NCBI RefSeq assembly: GCF_937616625.2
Contig: NC_065571.1
Coordinates: forward strand, 50,825,651-50,889,650
Source of the DNA: Mercurialis annua
Taxonomy: Eukaryota > Streptophyta > Magnoliopsida > Malpighiales > Euphorbiaceae
Direction: 5' to 3'
Length of the DNA stretch: 64,000 bases
Below the pieces are notes generated by a model. It saw nothing but the letters and a program-made list of their open reading frames with translations. It searched no databases and had not been told where the DNA came from. Shown here one piece after another: positions 24,225 through 35,907 of this stretch (positions are counted from its first letter, which is position 1; the number at the start of each line of letters is the position of its first letter). The translations under genes and the position numbers were made by a program.

Positions 24225-26183
24225 ATAGGGCATACGTGATTTTGTTCCAATTTTTTGACTATACAGTGATCAATGTAATTATCAAAAGAATTTAGGCGTT
24301 TTTCTTGAGATTTTTTCTTAATTACTCATGATGGGTTAATTTTTTGTGTGGTTACTAAAATATACGTGTATTTTTAAAGGATAATACCAACTTTTACATT
24401 TTGATAGCCGGATTTTAGTTTTATCAATAACGGTCATTAGATAAAAATGTACTTATGTGGCTAATGAAAACACGATGTCTTCTTAATTTACTGGTGATAT
24501 GTCATTGTTATAAAATTAAATTTGAGTACCAAAATGTAAAATTTAAAGTGACTGTAATTGTTATGCAAAAGTTTTATAGATTGTTGACCATAAAATTTTT
24601 TAATTACAAATTATACAAAACGTACGGTAGGCATTGTTTGGCTGTATGCTATTTAGATTGGTAGCATATATGCAGTTTCAAATGACAGAATATATTCAAT
24701 TAATTAGGGTTTATCCGAGGAAAACAGAAAAATATAACGTGTCTTGCATGCATGTTAATGGAACAAACTACTGGTCTAAACAATCTCAGAATTAATGTCT
24801 CTGATTCGCATGATTACACAGTTCTTAACTATGAGTATGATTTAGGGCATTTGTTCTTCTTTTAGACTTTTAATAACGTCTTCGAGCTTCAAAATGCTAC
24901 TATAAGTCAATTAGAAGTTAGCTTTTAATGATGAACTTGGATTTACCCTAAGCTAGAATCCAATGTAACCACCTAATTCACATGTTTATTCTTTTTATGT
25001 TTAGTATTGATTTAAGGAAAGAATTCAGTAGTTATATATGTTAATAACTAATACTAAAAGCCACGATAAGGTTCGAACACGAGACGTTTTATACCTCTAG
25101 TTACTTCATGAAGTCTCGGGTTCGAGTCTCATCTTTCTTACAGATAAATTTATGTATTAAATTAATCTTATCAGAAAACCAAAGGGTCCATCAATGTAAC
25201 TAACTTCATGGTGATTATGGCAGTAAATCAAGAGCATATAGACTAAACAAGAAAGTACACAACATCACCAGTTGTATTTACTTGTCATTTTGTTGGATTA
25301 AAGTTTTCTCTAATTATTGGACTATATAATTTTTTTATATAATAGTCACCATTATTTTATTTTATTACTTAACCTTTTATTTTTACAACGGAAAGTTACC
25401 ATAACAATTCAGACTAAAAATTACTTATGTGGCAATAGACACGTTAGATAAACATATAAATTTATTAGCCACATAAGCAATTTTTAACTTTAATTAACTT
25501 TGAGTTTACATAAAAATGAAGTTTTATAATCAAAATATGACAAATAAAATAAGAACAAAGGGTCAACGTAGTCTTCAAACTGATGTCCCGAAGTCAAACA
25601 AGTATATTTTTTTCTTTTTGGATCAATTAAATCAATAAATTTGTATTTTCGGAATCAAATAAATTCATTTTAACTTTTTGAATCAATTAGACCCAAGACT
25701 CTTAAATTAGGGCAACTAACTGCAAAATTATACATCTCAAATGTGGATTTATTTGATTTTGAAATATAAATTTGAAAGTCTAATTGACTCAAGTGACTCA
25801 TTTGACCCCGGAAATACAAACTTTAGGTCTAATTGAATCAAAAAGTTAAAATGGACTTATTTAATTCCGATCGTGTAAAAAACTTATAATTCAGTAATTG
25901 CAAATTTTCTAACCCTCATTTTGTTCCTTTTCTAAAGAAAAACCAGTACAAGCCACAGCAAAATAAGAAAGTCTATCTCCTATAAGCTTACACTAATCAT
26001 GATTCTTAACGTGGCATAACTTTTCTGCCATTCTTAATCTGGATTCTTAAGTTTAATTTGAAATTTCTATGTGATTTCTCAAGAATATCAAATTTTAAAA
26101 ATTTCAAGTATATAATCACCATACCTATACCTGTAATTTTCCACACACACTCTACACTATAATTTTATTAAATTTCTACTCCA
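24225..26183. other. Intergenic DNA
   Basis: No gene found. It holds inverted tRNA-like B-box motifs (ggttcgaacacgagac and gtctcgggttcgagtc) at about 25071-25125, possibly SINE debris, a weak inverted pair around 25414-25490, and the MITE at 25651-25868. Confidence 0.45.
25651..25868. mobile_element. MITE-like inverted repeat, about 218 bp
   Basis: The left arm GGAATCAAATAAATTCATTT and the right arm pair over about 43 bp with a few mismatches, the right arm ending TTTAATTCC. The central part contains the related motif TTTGACCCCGGAAAT. Family not assigned. Confidence 0.65.
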
Positions 26184-27038
26184 ATGCCTACAATTACTCT
26201 CGAAGAGCTTCACACCTATCATGCAATCGATCGAGAAATATTTTCTCGACTGCTTATACCTTTGTCGCGAAATCCCGCCGAATCTTTATTAGTCATGGCT
26301 TTATGGCTATGGCTGGAAGAAAAAGGTTACCCAAATATGATAGTAAAAATGAGAAGTCTATCAAATCTTTTGTTGAATGCTTTAGCCGACGAAGCTGTTT
26401 TGTGTCTGAAATGTCTCAAAGCCAACACTTTTCCAATGTCGTCGCCTAATATCCAGTCGTCGTCTAATATCCCACTTACTGCGAGAATTTTGGAAAAAAA
26501 TATTTCTTTAGAAATTTTTTACCATAACAAATTCGTTGCAATTAGTGGGATCAAGAATTTTCTCAACACTGTTTGTTCTAAAATATTTACTGACATTTTG
26601 CAGCTTGTTTTAGCAGCAGAAAATGGGCCGTCGCCATTTCTTGCGATTCCTGGTTTTCCTCATCCGATATTCGGTAATGTTACTATAATTCCAAGATCCT
26701 TGGATTATAATTTTCCGACAGGAGGGTTATGGGGTTGGCATCCGACAAACAATAATGTTTCCGAAGATGAGAGGACGATGTTTCTGACGTTTTCGAGAGG
26801 CTTTTCTGTGACGAAAGAAGAAGTTACTGAGCTTTTCACAAGGTTACATGGACCGAATAGTGTTGTTTGTGTTCAAATGCAAGAAAATATCGTCGCCTTA
26901 AATGAGCAGCCTTTGTTTGCTAAAATGATATTGGATTCAATTACTACTGTTGATAAAATCCTGAATGGACGACGCATCGCCAAGTTTCGGATTAATGGTA
27001 AGCATATTTGGGCTCGGAAGTACGAACGCAGAGAGTAG
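26184..27038 (+). CDS. Uncharacterised plant protein with RRM-like C-terminal part
   Basis: An intronless 284-residue protein. Residues about 195-282 look like a divergent RNA-recognition motif: TMFLTFSRGFSVTKEEVTEL resembles beta1-alpha1, followed by VVCVQM, an LFAKMIL segment and a basic C-terminus (GKHIWARKYERR). The N-terminal half is helical and begins ITLEELHTYHAIDREIF. No signal peptide or membrane segment. I recognise the layout as one found in plant-specific unknown proteins, but I cannot give a function. A codon-dense open frame in AT-rich DNA, a plausible TATA-like upstream sequence and a clean stop support a real gene. Confidence 0.75.
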   Translation: MPTITLEELHTYHAIDREIFSRLLIPLSRNPAESLLVMALWLWLEEKGYPNMIVKMRSLSNLLLNALADEAVLCLKCLKANTFPMSSPNIQSSSNIPLTARILEKNISLEIFYHNKFVAISGIKNFLNTVCSKIFTDILQLVLAAENGPSPFLAIPGFPHPIFGNVTIIPRSLDYNFPTGGLWGWHPTNNNVSEDERTMFLTFSRGFSVTKEEVTELFTRLHGPNSVVCVQMQENIVALNEQPLFAKMILDSITTVDKILNGRRIAKFRINGKHIWARKYERRE

Positions 27039-27851
27039 ATTTTTTCCTTTAAACTATTAATAATTGTCTACTTAATATTTCTTGAAATAAAAAAAATGTA
27101 TCCACATTGATCTCCACTCGCCACTCAATAACTGTACGGCTTGATTATTACTTATATATGCAACTATGCAAGTATCTTTCAGTTTTAATTTATTCTGTTC
27201 TTGTTATATTTATTTGTGGTTGTTTCTCTTTTGTTTGGCATCTGTGGTGACGAAATTATTTGGTTTCACGTTTTTATCTGGCGACAAAGTTTTGACTTTG
27301 GCGATTGTATCACTTTAGATTTATTTTAAAACTTCCATTCGAGACTCTCTTTGGAACAATTTTAATTGTCTAATGGAATTTATTTGTTTATATAAAATTC
27401 ATTTACAAACGAATTCCGCCATTTAGAATGAAAGAATACAAATTATAAAATGAAAATAAATTTTATATTTTTATATTTGAAATAAATTTTTAAATTCAAT
27501 TATTTTTAATTTTGTTTCCGAACTAATCTTATAAGCATATTTATTAAAGATACTCAAAGATAGAAGTAACCAACTGCGATTATTTTATATTACAGATTTA
27601 TTAATACTATATTAAATAAAAAATTTGAAATTAATGATATTCAAGTCACTGCTACAATTTTGATTTCCTAACTCTTAAGTCGTAGCCTTAATTGTGCGTA
27701 AACTCTCGAGTTTTGGATTTTTTTGCCACATTATGTGGCTTTAATGTACACTCTAAATTCATTAAAAAAAGACACTGCTACAATAACTAAAATATATAAA
27801 AATAATGTTTACTAACTTTAAAAATTAAAATAGCATGAGAAAAGGTGGAGA
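27039..27851. other. Intergenic DNA
   Basis: 3' flank of the preceding gene and AT-rich DNA; nothing further recognised. Confidence 0.5.
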
Positions 27852-28399
27852 TAGGGGTGAGCAACGGTCGGTTCGCTCACTGAACCGCCCAAAAATTCAA
27901 AACCGTTCGGTTTTTAAAAATTTCGGTCACCGAACCGTATTAACCAAAATTATATCAAAACTGAATTAACCAAACCGAAATATTTTGGTTCGGTTTGGTT
28001 TGGTTCGCTCAAAAACCGTAATATTTTTTATGTGATTTTTAGAAAGAAAAAAAAACAATTTTTTTAAAAAAATAGAAAGAAAATAGAGAAATTTTACCTA
28101 GAGAGTACATGTGGTTTAAATTAAATCTATATTTATCGTTTTTTATTATAAAACTATAAAAATAAACGAGCTTAATATATAAATGTGTGTATATAAAAGC
28201 TTAAAACAACGTAGTTTTGAAATACGGTTGATTTGGTTATTACGGTTATTTTTTTGTCAAAACCGTAAACCAAACCGAATAGTCAAAATTTTAAAAATTC
28301 GGACCGTAACCAAACCGTATTTTCAAATTATATTTTAGTTTGATTAATTCAGTTTAATTCAGTTCGATTTCGATTTTAACCGTTTAATGCTCACCCCTA
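27852..28399. mobile_element. hAT-type MITE, 548 bp (copy 3)
   Basis: The ends TAGGGGTGAGCA and TGCTCACCCCTA are inverted repeats, and the perfect 8-bp duplication GGTGGAGA flanks the element (27844-27851 and 28400-28407). Subterminal regions are filled with CGGTTCGGTTTGGTT-type motifs on both sides in inverted order; the core is AT-rich and non-coding. A clear hAT insertion. Confidence 0.92.
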
Positions 28400-28769
28400 G
28401 GTGGAGATGAAAATTAAGAAGAAGATAAGAAAGATAAACAAAAAAAAGAATATCAATAATAAAAATAAAATTTACAAAAATAAGGATAATTTAGTCAAAT
28501 AAAATTGTTGTTTTGAGTTTGTAGAATTCATATGCAAATTCCACTTATTTTAGTTGCATTTACAATTTCTCAAATTATAACTAAATTCAATTGTAGGATT
28601 TCAATTCCGAAAATTGTATTAACTCATTATTCATTTCAAAGTTCAAAACACAGAAATTCATATAATTTTAAAAATTCATTTATTTTAAAGGGGGGCCTAA
28701 TATCGAATTATAGTTTTGTGGTGTATTAATTTTGGAGATATCTAAGGCATTACTGTTTTGTAATTTAAT

Positions 28770-29720
28770 TATGGAAGGTGTTGTAGGACAAATCGTGGTG
28801 GAGCTCCACACTTACGCTAACAAATTGTGGTGGGATGCTGATGGAAACCATATACGGCGAGCAAAACAAACCCAGATACAGCCAAGAGTTTAAATGGCAC
28901 AGGCATTGTTCTTGAATCGGGAAAGGAAATTCAAATTCAACTTGAAGTATCCGTAGCATATGCAGTTTATTCATTAATGGCCATTCTATTGATATGTAGA
29001 ATTAATTAGAATTAGCAAAGAAAACTTGTTGGGTGCTGGTAGATTTGGAAGTGTTTACGATTTAGATCCACCCGGGATTGTAGCAGTCAAGAAAATGTTT
29101 GCAACCTTGAGATCATTTCACTGCAATGGCAATGTAGTAACGGTTTTAAAACTGTTGCAATAGTATATACAAGAGTAAAGGATGATCATCGCGAGTGTTC
29201 TCTCGAGTTCCATTGAACTTGTGCTTTAGAATATTGTTGAGGAATAAGGCACAAGAACATAGTAAATTAGTTCCAAGGTTGGTGTCATGAAAATCAGTAC
29301 GAATACATGTCCAACGGAAGTCTTGATCGCTACATAGGGAATAGCAAGATTACTCCACAGCCATTCTGAATCAGTCACAACAATGGTTGCTGGTTACGAC
29401 AGAATCCTATGTTTTTACAGCTTTGATATGGTTGTGATTGAAGTTGTTTAGGGGCGAAGATCGAAATGCGATTTGAAAGAAGATAGTTTAGTAGATTATA
29501 CACGGAATTCACATGAAAAGAATGCAGTAATGGAAGGAATCAATGCAAGAACAAGTTAATAACTGGTTGGACTTGCTTGCTCGCATCTTGATTCTAACTC
29601 TTATCCGAAGATAAGAAAAGTTGAGCAGATATTTTTTGAACCCTAATGAGAGTTTAAGGGAGCTACCTCAATCAACGCCTAATCAGTGTACATACCATCG
29701 CTATGTTCTTCAAATTCAAG
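28770..29720 (+). pseudogene. L-type lectin receptor-like kinase relic
   Basis: Fragments in several frames, in family order: a lectin piece (GQIVVELHTYANKLWWDADGN, about 28785-28850), the kinase glycine loop (ENLLGAGRFGSVY, about 29020) with VAVKKMF, then EYMSNGSLDRYIG (about 29300), a degraded kinase C-lobe with SFDMVVIEVV and GRRSKCDL (about 29415-29475), and LNPNESLRELPQSTP (about 29640-29680). Frames shift repeatedly and large parts are absent, so it cannot encode a working kinase. L-type lectin receptor kinases are plasma-membrane receptors that often occur in decaying tandem arrays. Confidence 0.75.
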
Positions 29721-30267
29721 CTCTACTAATTTTGGTATTAATTCATTGTTGTATCTATCATTGTCAATGGAAAGACAATGATACAATAATCAAAAATTAT
29801 ATTCAACTCGCTCGACCGAGTTTGGGATCGGTAAAGAATTGAAAATTTAATTCAACTCGACTCAATTTATTATTTGTTTAAACAATTAATATTTAGTATG
29901 AAATAAGAATATTACTATCAATGTGTATAATTATCAAGAATATAGAGGTAAATTATGTTTTAATTAAGCTCGTGAATCCGTCTAGCAGAATATTCCGTAT
30001 TTCATACTCAGTTCGATAATTTTAGTCGATTGAGTAACTCGGACTTGACTAGATGAACATCAAATAAATTTTAGTATTTTTTTAAGTAATTTCTTGCTTG
30101 ATAGTTAGTTGGCTCTTGATTCCATGCCTAAGATAACAGAAGTCCAATGATAACTTGGTGTAATTAACTCATTTTTCTGTTATTTTTTTCCCTAAATAAT
30201 ACCAAAAAAAATTGGTGTAATACTGAACTCATTTCTCTCTTTTCACTCCTAAATAGGATACAAAAAA
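29721..30267. other. Intergenic DNA
   Basis: AT-rich. A pair of short inverted motifs (cattgtc / gacaatg) at about 29757-29780; otherwise nothing seen. Confidence 0.4.
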
Positions 30268-30339
30268 TGCGTCTGCCGGGAGTCGAACCCGGGTCTATTG
30301 CTTGGAAGGCAATTATCCTAACCGTTGGACTACAAACGC
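30268..30339 (-). tRNA. tRNA-Gly (anticodon UCC)
   Basis: Read on the minus strand, the 72-nt sequence folds as a cloverleaf: acceptor stem GCGTTTG / CAGACGC with one U-G pair at position 5-68, D-arm region TAGTCCAACGGTTAGGA, anticodon stem ATTGC / GCAAT enclosing loop CTTCCAA (anticodon TCC), and T-arm with GGTTCGACTCC (B box). There is no intron. The discriminator base is A, and a run of T follows at once (Pol III terminator). A CAA motif lies just upstream, as is usual for plant tRNA genes. It should decode GGA. Confidence 0.96.
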
Positions 30340-31468
30340 TTTTTTGATTATCTTATCGATTTATTTATAGACTAACTAAAAATACAACCCAGGAAGAGAA
30401 TTCTAACAGAGTTCAATTAAAATCAAGGTTATGGCTTTATGAATAAACACACTAAATTTAATATTTTAACTTATTCTATATTTTCAATTTCAAATAGTCA
30501 AATATTTTTTTACCAAACCGGCTTCAATTGTTTCTTGTCATCTCATATCAAAAGGTAAAACAAGCCGAAATATCAAGTTGAAGATATTCTTCGAAACTAT
30601 GATTTTAGTTTTAATTGATTTTTTGTGCCGATTTTGGCAGATAAAATGAATTTTTGTCAAAAATAATTCTATTTTTTTTTCACAAATTACATACGATGTT
30701 CTACAAGGGTTTCTACCATGAAACGGTATCTTTAGCCCATCTACATTCGGACTAATCGATTTATCTTTTACGATAGGTAAAATTCTAATATAAAATTTCT
30801 ATGTATACAAATACACTGTAATTTTATTTAAATTAGGAAATCACTTTACCAATCTAATAGAATTGCATTAATTAATTTAGCTGCTCATATATTGTATTGG
30901 ATTATCAAATTTGAGATGATTTTGCTGGTGAGTTGATGAACCTATAATGCTAGTATGCTACCGATTTACTGGGCTAATTCATGTAATGAAAAGATGAAAA
31001 TCAAGGCCTAATACCATTTGCTGCTTGATAAAAAGAGAGAATTAGCCTAAATATTGTATTGAGCATAATTAATCTCAATATTACTTTAACAAAAATCCAT
31101 TTAACGAAATACGGTTATTAAATTTCAAATTTGATTTATCAACTATTTGTTTGCATAAATATACTTTTGAAATTGCAAAATAAAGAGTCATTATTGATAA
31201 CCTCTCATAATTGATTTATATGTTTCCATATCTTTTAAATTTTTCATAGATTCTTTCTATCTATTATCCTATTAATCAAATTTTTCCATTTTATTTTAAA
31301 TTTAGGTTGAAATGACTCTCACGACAATTCCGCTACCACCAGTTTCATCAGTTGCCATTATTCCCATCCGCCACTGGCCACACCACAACAGCTCCATCTT
31401 CTTTAAGTCTCGCTATCCTCAAATACAACTGCAACTCCTTCTTTCACTCCTAAAATTTTGTCATTTTA
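30340..31468. other. Intergenic DNA
   Basis: AT-rich with no gene recognised. About 31312-31450 is less AT-rich, with a pyrimidine-rich non-conserved reading frame that I do not call. Confidence 0.45.
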
Positions 31469-32670
31469 CGACGGATTTTTCCGTAGCTAAATTACCAAAA
31501 TCCGTCGCTAATACGTTTAGCGACGGAGACAGATTAAATCCGTTGCTAATTATTTTCACGATGGAAAAAAAATTAGCGACGGAATTATAAAAATTTAGCG
31601 ATGGATTTGAATCTGTCGCTAAATTTTTTAAATTAAAAAATCTGGATGGATTTTAATAAAATCGTAAAAAAAATTGTAAAAAAAATTAAATATAACTAAA
31701 AATATTTAATAATAATAATTTACGATGGATTTTAATAAAATCGTAAAAAAAATTATATTATTTAATTTGACACCCACCGTCATCCACGCACCCACGCTAG
31801 GTTATCCCCCGTCATTACCCCATGATTTTTGCAAACTTCCCAGTAGGCCACCCACATCCCTCCATTACTCACACTCAATCCTCTTTAATCCTAAAGTTCC
31901 CTCACGCGTAGCTCCATCTTAACCACTCATATTTTTATTCTATATCTATCTACATTATAATTAAATATAACTAAAAATAACAAATATTTACTCTAGCATA
32001 TTAGAATATTTTTTTATAAGAATTATTTTAAATAATTATTTTTAAAAATAAATTAATAATTCTTTTCAATATTTTCAAAAAAAAAATTGATAAACTTTTT
32101 TATTTTTATTTTTAATTAATAATTTTTTTGAATATTTTGTTTTAAAATAACTTTTGTAAAATAAATATTTTTTTAAATAAAAAGTTAATATTATTATATT
32201 AATATTTTTAAATAAATATTTATTTTAAAATTTAATATATTTTAATAAACATTTTTTTAATTAAAAACTAATTTTTTTAAGTTAAAATTATTTTAAATTA
32301 TTTTTAAATTTTTTAAAATATTTTGTTTTAAGATAACTTTTTAAACAAATAATTTTTTAAAATAAAAAATTAATATATTTTTTATATTAATATTTTTTAA
32401 ATAAATATTTTTTTTAGAAAAATTTATATATTTTAATAAATATTTTTTAAATAAAAAATTAATTTTTTTATATAATTTTTTTATAAATAATTATTTAGTG
32501 AAGGATTTAGAAATCCGTTGCTAAATCTCCATATTTAGCGACGGAATTCTGAATCCATCGCTAAATCTGTATATTTAGCGACGAATTTCTAAGTCCGTTA
32601 AAATCCGTCGCTAAAATTGGCGAGATAACTTACGCCAATTTTTCGACGAAATTAGCGACGGATTCAAAAT
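31469..32670. mobile_element. Foldback element with TTTAGCGACGGA repeats (CACTA-like subterminal repeats)
   Basis: Both ends carry many copies, in both orientations, of TTTAGCGACGGAT (about 31469-31622 and 32499-32665), flanking a very AT-rich core of roughly 560 bp (about 31935-32495). Such TTAGCGACGGA arrays are typical of subterminal regions of plant CACTA (En/Spm) elements. I could not find the CACTA terminus or a 3-bp duplication, so the superfamily is tentative. A direct repeat (gatggattttaataaaatcg) occurs at about 31643 and 31723. No transposase coding. Confidence 0.55.
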
Positions 32671-32954
32671 CATCTTTTACGGTGCACATACATGGAACCT
32701 AAAACAATCCCAATATATGCCGCCGTTGTCGTTTCACCGCTTTATCTGGGTTAATTCGAACTCTTTTACTTACCATTCGGGTTGCTTCTGGTGAAGGACT
32801 AGTAGGACGGCAGGACTTGGAGAAAAGGAATGGAGCAGCAAAAGAAGAAGGGAAGAAGAGAGGTGGCGGCCGTGGTGAAGAAAAAACAGGTGAAGAAATA
32901 GGTCAAATGGACAAAAGGGAAAAAATGTTCCTAAAAATTAATTAATCAGAGATA

Positions 32955-33215
32955 ATTAGTAAGAAGGGGTGAAATAATACTAAAAAAACTATAATTTTAT
33001 AATTGGTAAATATTTTAGACATTAAGGCTATTTTTTAATCTTTTTCTATTGCCACGTCAGTAAATTAACAATAGTCCGTCAAAATCATTGACAGAAGGGT
33101 TTTTTTGTTCAATTTAAAAACAACGAGGGTTTTTTTGTATCCAAAAATAATTTAAGAGCTGATATGTATTTTTGAGAAAATTTAGAGAATTTTTTTATAC
33201 CTTTTGCAATTTAAA
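32955..33215. repeat. Dispersed repeat, copy A
   Basis: About 240 bp starting 'agaaggggtgaaataatact' and including 'ctattgccacgtcagtaaat' and two 'agggtttttttgt' motifs. It is closely similar to 42590-42832. In copy B the shared homology starts exactly where a hAT element inserted, so this copy shows the unoccupied form of that site. Confidence 0.85.
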
Positions 33216-35907
33216 ATATAAAAAGGCTTTTGGGATAAGGTTATTGATCGTGAGGGTACTTAAAATATCATATTTTTATAATTTAATCACTAAATTTTTA
33301 TTTGTTTTATTTTTGTGGAATATTGATAATATAAATCCTAATGTTTCAATTTTGTATATCACACAATTTTTAAATCTTACAAAATATATCATAATTTTAA
33401 ATCTTGCCAATTTATTACACCACAATTTTTATTTGTTTCATTTCTGTAAGGGATGGCAAAATAAATTTTGTACATATAGACCTCATATCATCTCAAAACG
33501 ATATGCGTATATTTAAAAAAAAAATCAAAAAGAGGCTGGACCAAAATAGCAAAAGCTAAAGATGGTAACATATTTGAGAAAAACACTAAAATTGTGGGTA
33601 AAAAGGTCGATTTCGCCAAAATTAAATTGTAAGCAAAACGTTGTGAAAAAATGGCGCATTTTTTAAAATGAGGAAACCACAGAGAAAAGGCTCATCTCCT
33701 CAACTCAAGGATGAAAAATGGAGCATTGTTCTGAAAAGGGCACCACCGTTATTACCAAATGTGTGTAATCATTGTGTTTACAGGTATGTGATCATCTGTT
33801 GATTGAAATGCCTTATTTATTTGATTGAATTGATAATTTAATTTAGTGATTAAAGTTATGTAATAGATTACCTAGTTTCGCAATTCAAAAAAGAAAACCG
33901 GTAATTAGGTTCAAGGAACAGAGATCCTACTAGTACTTACTGTTAAAATATTGCATAATTAAGCTTCTTTATATCACTGTTTTAATTTAACCTCGATGCA
34001 TGAATAGTTTGGCAATTGTCCTTGATGTTAGACTTCACCATTTGGATTTCAAATAGGAGAGATTACACTACTATCCCACAAACACTTACTGTTAGAAATT
34101 TACAATCTTTATTGCATTCTATATCACTGTTTTAATGTCGATGCACGGATAGTTTGTTAATTCTGGTTTGAGTGTGATCAAGATGGTTGAGATTGAGAGA
34201 AATGACTAAGTGCAGGTAAACCTTGTGTTCTAGTATATATCTAGTGAAGCAATTCTATATTTTCCATTTAAGCTTATGGAATAGTTTCCCTTGAGAAAAA
34301 AATATTTTGTTACTTAACATAGAGTGGATGTGTGGAAATCTCTTTTCTTTAGAAGTCCGGTACAACTATGTCTCGAGAATAATATACATTGGATAAATGT
34401 GTCAAATTGAACTTGCTACTGTCAGTTCCTTGAGGAAATCTGATCTTGTAATGTATGGCTGAGAACTGGGCATTTCAGGCTTGTGATGAAAGAGTTGCCA
34501 GCAGCTGTTTGCCCTGTGTATAGAGTTGGGTGGCCTTTCTTTAGCGTGATTTGCAATTACAACATGGACTTATATTCTTGTTTTGCTATAAATGTATTTC
34601 ATTTTTCGGTTATCTGGTTCATTATGACAATCTATGAGTCATTTTTCGGTTTTTGTTCAAAGTTATGTAAATGCTTAACTTCTGCTTCTTATGATTAAGT
34701 TACTGATTATGAATGTTTAATCAGGATCCATTAATTTCAAACAATATTATCTTCCCACCAACTTGGATGTTCTGAGGAGATCATTACTATTGGCCCATTG
34801 CTGTTGTTCTCTCCCTTAATGTAGCACATTCAGATCATTTACCTTTAGGTTTTTCTTCCTCTTGAATCTTATTACTTAGTGATGGAACACTAAAAACAGA
34901 AATTATTATTCGTAAAATGGTTGAGAAAAATTTTAGGTGTATTAAAGTGCATGGTTTTCGTCATGCAATCTGTGAATTAACCATATCTAAGGACCTATCT
35001 AATATCTTAGATTAACTTAACATCCAACATTTGTAATTGAAGTCTATTTGGGTTTCTGTTAGATCACAGAAGGAACTAGATGAAGCCAAGTTGAAATTTG
35101 TATGTCCCTGATTAATGTGTTTTATCTTTGATATTGGCCACTACCATGCCTTGAACATAATATCCTGAACCGTAATGATCCTGTTCTTAGACTGGATTTT
35201 ACAATTTCTGCATCTTTTTTCATCTAGTTTATTCTAGTAATTGGAAATGCTATGGTTTCTAGCATCTCATATGGTGTGCTTTGCATGTGCATGCCATAGT
35301 GTCATTGTCAACTTCAATTTACTATTGAATGGATTGACTAAATAAGTCAAATTTGTTTTTCATTTGGCTAAATATTAACCGTCTTAGCTGTGCACATTTT
35401 ATGTTTGTTTAATTTCTTTGTACTTGCAGGTCGATCATGTTTTTTCCATAAATATTTACTAAGGGTTTCTTCAACTGGAAAATCGCCGCAGAGGTGTCAC
35501 AAGAACTTCGTAAATTACCAAACCATGGTGTGCATATGATTTTAATGATAATAAACTTTTGAACTATTTAAACTTCTGTTGGCTTTTGTGATTATGCTGC
35601 GGTCATTTAGCTGGGGCATTCCATTAGATTTATGTTAACTGGTTTATTCTGCAGAAAAAAGATATTGAAGTAAGCTCAGAAGAATTGCTCTGAGGATTGG
35701 GATAATCCATGTGAAAGAGATATTCCGGTGAGTGGTTCTACTGATTTAATTTTGGCTTGCCTATAAAGACAACTATGTTGAATGAATATTTAGAGTACAT
35801 TGCTTAAAAAATCAAGTACAAACTGATTATTATGCAAATCAAAATAAATTATAGGGTAACAGAAAGTTACATAACAAGTAGTGCTTGTAAAATAAAAGAC
35901 ATAACTA
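33216..35907. other. Gene-poor stretch with exon-like signals
   Basis: The + strand has several splice-like signals (tttacag|gtatgtg near 33782, gggcatttcag|gcttgtg near 34479, tacttgcag|gtcg near 35430, tctgcag|aaaaaag near 35654, gatattccg|gtgagtgg near 35728). A short open segment at about 35461-35525 reads KGFFNWKIAAEVSQELRKLP. Base composition is less AT-rich than the neighbouring intergenic DNA. It could be a non-coding transcript or a decayed gene, but I cannot assemble a coding frame. Confidence 0.3.

Noticed and set aside
33172..33516. A 114-codon plus-strand frame
   Set aside because: Low-complexity Phe/Leu/Ile/Asn composition in AT-rich repeat DNA; begins inside a dispersed repeat.
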